Positions 56,560-64,000 of a stretch of 64,000 bases of DNA are shown one piece after another; position 1 is the first letter of the stretch, and each line of letters begins with the position of its first letter. The stretch spans positions 4,735,813-4,799,812 of the forward strand of contig JADCRB010000046.1 in the NCBI GenBank assembly GCA_021464245.1, given 5' to 3'. The translations under genes and the position numbers were made by a program. The DNA comes from Carallia brachiata. Taxonomy: Eukaryota; Streptophyta; Magnoliopsida; Malpighiales; Rhizophoraceae. Below the pieces are notes generated by a model. The model saw only the letters and a program-made list of their open reading frames with translations. It ran no database searches and was not told the DNA's origin.

Positions 56560-57960
56560 AAAAAAAATTGATAAGTATTGCTTCATCAAACAGAGGTACG
56601 ATAAAAATGGGTCAGTGCAGCAGTTGCAAGACGCCGCGTGAAGGACTAAAACAGCTGTCTATTTTTTAAGACGGTAATTTTTCGACGGCGGCATTATATC
56701 TTATGAAGCTATTTTTTCAAAGTTATTATAGCGAAAATAAAATCGTTGCATTGCTACTATAACTCCAGAACCCCACATACATTGGTTTGAATTGTAATTT
56801 GGGGGTTGGTTTCAGTAAGTTGTTTGATTTGCAGAGTGGACTAGGAGACCACTCAGACAACCAATACCATTTGCCTTTTTTATTGGGAAACCTTCTTCAC
56901 CTTTGACACTCATCATTGACACTGCTTATTCATCCACTCTCAATGTAAGGCAAGTAAAATTCAGTATCCTATTCAGAGTCAGAAGATTCTCATTTAGAGT
57001 GGCATACAGTCAACGGTATTGGAAGGTAGAAGTCTATGCCTTATGATTAACATTTATGCATAATTAAAGACTAACCAGCGACGTAATATATTTATAGGAA
57101 ATGCGGCAAGCTCAATAGATCAGGAACTACGCAAACAAAAGACAATATCAAGTATAAGTTGAACTTGCAACTTTTAGCTGTAACTTTAATATCCTTGAGC
57201 TAAAAGTTATTGATACAATTATAACAATGCTTGTCATTTATGCCTCAAATTTTCCTACCTTCTCACTAGCCTGCATATTATAAAATGTAACTAGTATTAG
57301 TTCTTTCAACGCTGATTAAATACAATGCAACAGACTGCGAAAATTACAGCTAGCATGCAGCTGTTTGTGAAGACTTTCAACAATAAAAGATAGACGGCAC
57401 TAACAAAAAAGACAATGCCAAACCATCATCCCTTAACAGAATCATAGTTTCCCTTCTTACTTTAGTATGCACGTCAGCGTTCATATCTTCAGTAGCCTTC
57501 CTACACAATTGCCAAATTGTCCTATACACAGATTCTGAAGACCATAGTTAGATCCATTTAGTCCTGTTAAAATACAAGAATGATGCAAAGACAGTGGAAG
57601 AAAATGTCATCTATAACGCACACCCAAAAAAAAAATAGATATTGAATTTAAATGGACAGAGAAGCTTACTTTCTTTTAGAGTCAAACGTGTAAAATTTTC
57701 GCAAAAATAGTAGCAAATTTGAACCCGTATGCTTAGTTATAGCTTGTTGTAGTTGCTATACTCTTTTAGATTGATAGCCATATATCTTAAATCAATAATA
57801 CGTTTGAAGTCATAGATTTGTCCAGAGCTATCAAACGTTTGAAACAATATATATGCATGGACGTTTGAGGATTAATAAATATAACAATGTGGGAAATATG
57901 CTACAATCGTGACGATGTTTTGAGATAAAATGTTATTGTAACTTAAAAATAATTTCGGAA
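56560..57960. repeat. Segmental duplication unit V1
   Basis: Aligns with 61915-63990. Landmarks are TTGCTTCATCAAACAGAGG, CCCCACATACATTG, GGAAATGCGGCAAGCTCAAT and CAGCATGCAGCTG. No credible gene on either strand. Confidence 0.75.
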
Positions 57961-59439
57961 ATAGAAAAGAATTAAAAGAGAAATTTGTGATTTATATAAT
58001 GTAAAATGATATTCACACACTTCTCTCTACCGAGATTGCTATTCTCATGCAAGACCGCCTCTAAGTTGGTGATATCCTCATGCAGCAGGACCTGGTCTCT
58101 TTGGTTTTCTATTCCAAGTTTTGTCAACACTTTTTTCTTTTTTAAAGTAAATTGTGACTAAAATTATGAAACAATGTCCGGGTAAGATTGAAGAAACTAA
58201 TCATGGGTTTTTAAACCTCTTTGGAAAGCCAATCATAGGGAATCGCCAAATAGAAAATCAAGTGTTGGAAACTTACCTCAAATACTTAGGACATTATCAA
58301 GATTTACAAATCTGTCAACTGCACCACAAAAAAGAATATTATAAAAATTAGTTATCTAAAATAATCAAGTCTAAAAAAATTTAATATTGTCCATGGTGAA
58401 TTTACAGAAGCCTTTTTGGGCTTGACCCTACTGCCATCTTAGAAGCAATGTAGGACCGTACATATGTTGATCATACCTGACTCCCTCTTTGCTTTATCAA
58501 TGGTTACTTAGAAATCAAAAGTTAAAAATTTGAAATAGAATATAATCAGAGTCAGAAATATGAAAACTCGCATGCAAAAAATTTACCTTTTTGGAATGAA
58601 TTTCGGTATAGGAAGAGATAGGACAAATAATGCCTTTGAACCTCTTGCCATCTCTCCTTTCCTGGATGGATCAGACGACAACGAACCTTTTGCCTTTTTG
58701 TATGGATGGTCGGTTGCTAAAAACAAAAACAAAACCAACCTTCTCTCTACCTCTGACTTTTACTCGGTTTTTTTTTTTTTGGTTATATTCTAACTGTGAT
58801 ACGAATTGTTACCATAATAAAGTTCAGAGCTTCTTCTTTTGGCCAGAACTTCAAAAGGATGGCAAGGATGCTGTAGTTATCATGGAAACAAATTGTTTGG
58901 ATTCAGATAATCTTCCTTTTTTTTCAATTCAAAGATTCGGATAAAAATCCTTGATCTTTAGAGTTTGGGTTGGGATCTACCGTCTCTGTTTTCTTTTTAT
59001 GGTTTGAAAATTTTTTAGTTCTGTTTCAATTTAATTATTTTGGGGACGACGTGTGTAATCCTCTTAATGCAGCCAATAGGATTGCAGGAACTGTAGAATC
59101 GTGTGTTATCTTCAACTGATTCATTTGGAAGCTAAAATATCTCAACGAAATTTTGGAAACAAAAAAAAAAGTTAATCAAAAAAGACCTATATTAATTAGA
59201 GTACAACTGTATGCAGCCAATAGGATTACAGGCAATTATAAAATCCTATGTTATCTTAACAGATTGATTTTGGAACTAAAATATCTCAACGACATTTTAG
59301 AAACAAAAAAATAATTAATGAAAAAGGAAGATTTATAAAAATAATCCTAAGTAATACTCAAAAAAAATTCAAAATAGACCCAAATAAAACATTTACTTTC
59401 CATGGAAAAAAATTTGGCATACTCAAGCTCAGTGTACCG

Positions 59440-60715
59440 AGTGGATATTATATTTAAAAAAAAAAAAAACATCTAGGGCTTACGGATTTATATTTGAAAT
59501 TTGAGATTTAGCCTTTAAATTTTAAGGTAATAGCTATTTAAATATAGGTATTAGTTTTAAAATTTTAAAATAATGGATGCAGTGGACAAGTCGCGTTAGT
59601 TTTTCCAAAATAAATACATTAGCTTCTATGTGTATACACAAGTTATTTCAATTTAAACCACTAAATGGATTTAGAGGTTAATGCTTCACGTTATGTAAAG
59701 GAATGCTTATGCTTTATCTTTTTTTTTTTTTTTTCGAATGACATGTTTATGCTTAATCCTATGACAACTTCTTTTAATTTCTTGGGTCAAGCACTCGTGG
59801 GATTCATGCTTTTCAGGGAGTTAGCTGCCAACTGATGAAAAAAAAAAAATTCTCACAAAATTATTTAGATATGTACGTTTATCTTTAAGATAATGATTTT
59901 GCTTTTGAAGATAATCACAATATCTTATCTACTTGTGTTTTCAATAATCAACACAAAGAATGGAGACTCTTTTGCCGCTCGAATCATGTACATTTATGAG
60001 AACAAAACTTTATACTTATACGGCGGTAATAAAGTAGCACAATAATGCTTCGTAACCTCTCCTTTGTCAAAAGATCAGTACTTTTTGTCTCGGGTTTGAG
60101 ATGTCAAGGGTTTCTTGGCAGATGTGGATTGGTGTGGATAAACTGCCATGGATTGAAACAGAAAAGAACGAGCAAGGCGGAAATTCCAGCTGGAGGAGTA
60201 ACAAATTGCAAGGGCGTGTCCTTGTCTTTCCACGCAATGTTACCACGGTCACCAACAATAATGGCGATGGCAACGACAATCACTGAGCCGAAGCTGGGGT
60301 TCCCTATGGTCCCCAGGTTCACTTTTGTCTGACAAATGACAGGAAAATAATCCTTGTCGTAATTGGTCCTAAGTGAGCTGTGATAGAGAAAGGAAGCACA
60401 ACCCGAAAATAAGAATTTGAAGTGAACAAAAAAATATTGAACTTAATATTGTCAATTTATCTATTTAATTAATATATTAGGGAAACTGTTTCTAAGTTTC
60501 CGACGTTTGTAGCTGCCACATAGTAAAACCACAAATCTTTCTTTTAATTTTTTACTATTTTCTAAATTATTTTAAATTATAATATAATATAAATATTATC
60601 TAAATGTGACATAAATACAATTATTATTCTACTGTCTCTAATTATCATTTTAGTAAATACAATTTAGTATGATATAAATATAACATCAATAATACTCATA
60701 AAAAATTAACAATTA
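59440..60715. other. Unique middle of X3
   Basis: AT-rich except for a GC-richer patch at about 60045-60345, which is open in several frames on both strands. I recognise no protein in any of them. Confidence 0.45.
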
Positions 60716-60717
60716 GA

Positions 60718-60872
60718 GGTTGAGCATTTGGTCAACTGGTTAAGAGTGTTGTCTCTCAACCAGTAGGTGGGAGTTCAAATTTCACAAAATCTCACTTTTC
60801 CCTCTCTAAATGTTTACTAAGACTTCTTATAGATCAAAAAAAAATTAAAAATTAAAAATTAAAAAAAAAAAC
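60718..60872 (+). mobile_element. tRNA-derived SINE insertion
   Basis: TTGGTCAACTGGTTAAGAGTG (A-box region) and GTGGGAGTTCAAATTTC (B-box region) are about 30 bases apart, followed by a short body and an A-rich tail (AAAATTAAAAATT). Absent at the matching place in X1 (45940) and X2 (50420). Confidence 0.6.
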
Positions 60873-61582
60873 AGAAATAAATAGGTCCCCTACTACAACT
60901 GGCTTGTTATGTATATATGACAGAGTCTCATCCTCTGAAGCCCTAAAAATGAACTTCAGTTGATAAAAGAATTTTTTTTTTTCAACGAAAGTATTGAATT
61001 AGTGAAAGATTTGAGATAGGTTTGAGTAGTGTTTGAGTATAATTGATATTGATCGTTGAACCATCAAGAATTCAATTATTATCCTTACAAAATATTTTAA
61101 TATATAAAAATAGATAAAAAATTTAATATTTAGTAAGTTTGCCACATTATTTTTTTAGTTCTAGAATTAAGGAGAGAAAATTGTTAATTAAACATTATAT
61201 TTTTTCCAAGATAAATTTTTTATGAGTATTATTTGTCCTTAATTATTAAAACCTTTTATAATTGATACATATCATATCCAAATTTCATCAATAAGTTTAA
61301 CTTAGGTGAAATTTCGCAGAGAACAAAATTTATTCATTACGTCACATACAAAATTTTTATAAAAGCTAGCGTATCACTCTATAACTAGCTTAATCATCTA
61401 CAATATGCGCTGATGCGTATCTTGTTCCTTTGCCAATTCCTAGAAAAATCTTGTCAACCTATTTCTCAATTTTTTATAAAATAATTGCGAGGGCATGTGG
61501 TTAGCTGGCATAGGAAAGTTAATTGTTAAAAAAAAAAAAACATCTATAAGCAATGAACGTATTCTTTTTTAATTTTACATTA

Positions 61583-61751
61583 CCTTTCTTTTTTTTTTTT
61601 TTTTAGTTTACAAAATGGGAAGATAGGGGTGGTGCCCTATAATCCCGTCAGGGAGTATGTTTAGTCTCACCAAACGCTCTGGTAGCTTTCAAACTCAAGA
61701 CTTTTAACTTAATAATGTTCGACGCTTACCATTAAACCACAACAATTAGTG
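61583..61751 (-). mobile_element. tRNA-derived SINE insertion
   Basis: The minus strand begins GTTGTGGTTTAATGGTAAGC (A-box), has GAGTTTGAAAGC (B-box) and ends in a run of about 17 A. It interrupts sequence that is continuous in X2 near 51050. Confidence 0.65.
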
Positions 61752-62309
61752 GTAGAAGTCCTTTCTCTACATCATGCACAGGTAGCCAAAAATCCCGCGA
61801 ACTGTATGCCATATGACAGATCGACAATCGAGGACCATAAGAACATATTCCTTTCTTAAACTCCGCCTTCCAGATTCCCAAAAAAATATTCTTCTTTCGA
61901 GTAATTGAAAACTAAGTATTGCTTCATCAAACAGAGGTACGATAAAAATGGGTTAATGCAGCAGTTACAAGACGCTGCGTAAAGGACTAAAACAGCCGTT
62001 TATTATTTAAGACGGTAATTTTTTGACCGCGGCATTATATCTTATGAAGCTGTTTTTAATTTCAAAGTTATTATAGCGAAAATAAAATCGTTGCATTGCT
62101 CCTATAACTCCAGAACCCCACATACATTGTTTTGAATTGTAATTTGCGGTTGGTTTCAGTAAGTTGTTTGATTTGCAGAGTGGACTAGGAGGCCATTCAG
62201 ACAACCAGGATCCATTTGCCTTTTTTATTGGGAAACTTTATCACCTGACACTCACCATTGACACTGCTTATTCATCTACTCTCAATGGAAAGCAAGTAAA
62301 ATTTAGTAT

Positions 62310-62461
62310 CGAGGAACTTGATTTCCCTTAAATAAGATCTCGAATTCAAATTTTATGTATGAAGAATTTAGGTGCTGTGAGAGATCTGGCCCGTTTAACG
62401 GGTCTATCCAACTCAAATTAGATTAATCAGAGTCCAATGAGTTTCTGGATACCAGAACTTT
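62310..62461 (+). mobile_element. Short insertion with 12-bp target duplication, SINE-like
   Basis: Flanked by AAAATTTAGTAT (62298-62309) and AAAATTCAGTAT (62462-62473). V1 has a single copy at 56957-56968 and no insert. It contains CTCGAATTCAAATTTT, B-box-like. The long target duplication fits LINE-type endonuclease insertion. Confidence 0.65.
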
Positions 62462-62547
62462 AAAATTCAGTATTCTATTCAGAATCAAAAGATTCTCCTT
62501 TGAAGTGGCATATGAGCGACGGTACTGGAAGGTAGAAGTCTATGCCT

Positions 62548-63040
62548 TATGCTTTTTCTTATATGGCAACCCCTTTGCTTTTTTATTATGGTTGATAATC
62601 CTCTGAAAATACTTCTTCACTTATTTCTTCTCAAGAAATGGCGCCACATATTTGATTATAAGCCTCCTGAACTTTGAACTATATAACAAGGAAGTGTTTT
62701 AAATTTTTGTAATTTCACTTCCAGTTTATTTGTTCTATCAAGATTCTGCGTTGATAAGCCTTAAATTTCTCCTTTGAAATTGATTCCTATAGACTTCTTT
62801 GCTGATAGCGCACGAAGAGGTTGCAAGTGCTCTAGTTCCTTTTTTTTTTTTTTTTCATCCATCAAAACTGTGGCCCGTAAGGTTTATGTTTGTAGAAGTC
62901 ATCTTGGTTCCTGTCGTTTGACCATATTCTAAATTTGAAGTGCGCCTTTCCATTGCCTTCCTTTTGAACCTATAGTTCTCTGTATTGGTGTAAGCAGGAT
63001 AATTCAGACAACAAATCAATCTAACTAGCCAGATACAGTA
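62548..63040. other. Extra segment in V2
   Basis: About 490 bp absent from V1, where ATGCCTTATG joins nearly directly to ATGCATAATTAAAGAC. No terminal repeats or gene recognised. Confidence 0.5.
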
Positions 63041-63231
63041 ACTATATGCATAATCAAAGACTAACCAGCGATGTAATCTAAATATAGGAAATGCGGCAAG
63101 CTCAATAGATCAGGAACTATGCAAACAAAAGACAATACCAAGTATAAGTTGAACTTGCGACTTTTAGCCGTAACTTTAATAACCTTGAGCAAAAGTTATT
63201 GATACAATTATAATAATGCTTGTCATTTATG

Positions 63232-63358
63232 ACTCTATGAGATTAACTTAGGATTTATTTTCTTTTATAATTGGTAAAGTCGCTCAAATTTTGGAGTGTT
63301 GGAGCGGGCTCATCACGAGAGTTCTAGTGTTTGCTCTGCATGTACCACAAACCAGTCG
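63232..63358 (-). mobile_element. 127-bp insertion with TTATG target duplication, SINE-like
   Basis: TTATG at 63227-63231 and 63359-63363; V1 has one TTATG at the empty site (57240). The minus strand GTGGTACATGCAGAGC...ACTAGAACTCTCGTG resembles a tRNA-derived head. Confidence 0.45.
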
Positions 63359-64000
63359 TTATGCCTCAAATCTTCCTACCTTCTCACTAGTTTGCATATC
63401 ATAAAATGTGACTAGGATTAGTTCGTTTAATGCGGATTAATAACAGTGCAACAGGATGCAAAAATTACAGCCAGCATGCAGCTGTTTGTGAAGACTTCCT
63501 ACAACAAAAGATAAGATACACTCACAAACAAGACAATGCCAAACCACCTTCCCCTGACAGAATCATATATAGTTCCTCTTCATTACAATAGTATGCATAT
63601 CAGCTTTCATATCAGCCTTCCTACACAATTGCCAAATTTTCCTACACACAGATTCCGAAGACCATAGTTAGATATATTTAGACATGTTAAAATATGAGAA
63701 TGATGCAAAGAAAGTGAAAAAAAGTCGTCTATGAGACACACGCAAACAAAATTAGATATTGAATTTAAATGGATAGAGAAGCTTACATTCCCACAGAGTG
63801 AACGTGTAAAATTGTTGCAGTAATAGTTGCAAATCTGAACCCTTATACAAAGGCAAATGTAATGCTTAGGTATAGCTTGTCGTTGTTGCATGCTATACTC
63901 TTGTAGATTGACACATACGTTTGAAATCATACATCTAGCCAGGACTATCAAAGATTTGAGGCGACAGGATAAGAAATTTCTTAGCCGAATATGCGTTAGC

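Larger units (their letters stand above)
58080..61600. repeat. Segmental duplication unit X3, partial
   Basis: Matches X1/X2 at 58100-59300 (AATGCCTTTGAACCTC, GGATGGATCAGACG, TTTAATTATTTTGGGG) and again at 60870-61580 (CTACTACAACTGGCTTGTTATG, TTAGCTGGCATAGG). The middle (59440-60715) is unique. The F-box relic is absent. No intact gene. Confidence 0.65.
61915..63990. repeat. Segmental duplication unit V2
   Basis: Counterpart of V1, enlarged by insertions at 62310-62461, 62548-63040 and 63232-63358. No gene recognised. Confidence 0.75.

Noticed and set aside
56608..56670. Short frame MGQCSSCKT with a myristoylation-like start
   Set aside because: The homologous frame in V2 (61948) has a stop after two codons. 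It is probably chance.
58154..58351. 65-codon frame in X3
   Set aside because: Matches noncoding duplicated sequence in X1 and X2 where the frame is closed.
63607..63951. 114-codon minus-strand frame
   Set aside because: Cys-rich nonsense composition, not conserved in V1, and no domain or splice support.

Overview
The window reads as nuclear DNA of a flowering plant, most likely a woody eudicot. It is AT-rich, genes are split by GT-AG introns, and it carries germin-like and F-box genes, LTR retrotransposons with plant-type priming sites, and tRNA-derived SINE-like insertions. Some of the look is compatible with Citrus or a relative, but I cannot prove a genus from sequence alone. Nothing bacterial, organellar or CRISPR-like was seen.

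Layout. 1-1287 is the 5' end (minus strand) of an LTR retrotransposon, copy A. 2437-3368 is a dead germin-like gene, and 18904-20192 is its intact tandem paralogue (two exons, about 220 aa). Between them sits a complete retrotransposon of the same family, copy B (7065-17546, target duplication ATAGA). 21.6-29.1 kb is AT-rich and repeat-filled. It holds a duplicated lysine-rich exon block, an N base exactly at a duplication junction and a Cu/Zn superoxide dismutase exon relic. 29305-30419 is an F-box gene with one frameshift. Copy C of the retrotransposon follows (31809-42136, target duplication CACAA). From 43 kb to the end there is an array of segmental duplications built on decayed F-box genes of the At1g67623 type. 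It is interrupted by an internally deleted Ty3 element D (51546-55905, target duplication TAAGG) and several short SINE-like insertions that distinguish one duplicate from another.

The most interesting system is in A/B/C. This is a Ty3/gypsy family of the Tat lineage: it has a protease with DDGSA, an RT with YVDD, a degenerate RNase H followed by a second (archaeal-type) RNase H, and an integrase without a chromodomain. In both complete copies the long 3' region between integrase and 3' LTR carries, in the sense orientation, a WUSCHEL-related homeobox (WOX) gene. It has a complete homeodomain, a WUS-box (TLPLFP) and a C-terminal EAR-like LELRLG motif. A TATA box lies about 88 bp upstream of its ATG, in the same place in both copies. 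A second gene-like unit with its own TATA box lies between WOX and the 3' LTR. The two WOX copies carry different frameshifts downstream of an uninterrupted homeodomain, which implies an intact progenitor in the family.

The LTRs of the family come in two U3 types: arrays of a roughly 41-bp unit centred on AAGTCGACTT (A, B), or a run of three hairpins (C). The rest of the LTR is shared. This suggests replacement of the promoter/enhancer part of the LTR between subfamilies. All pol genes here are broken by frameshifts, so none of the three copies looks autonomous now.
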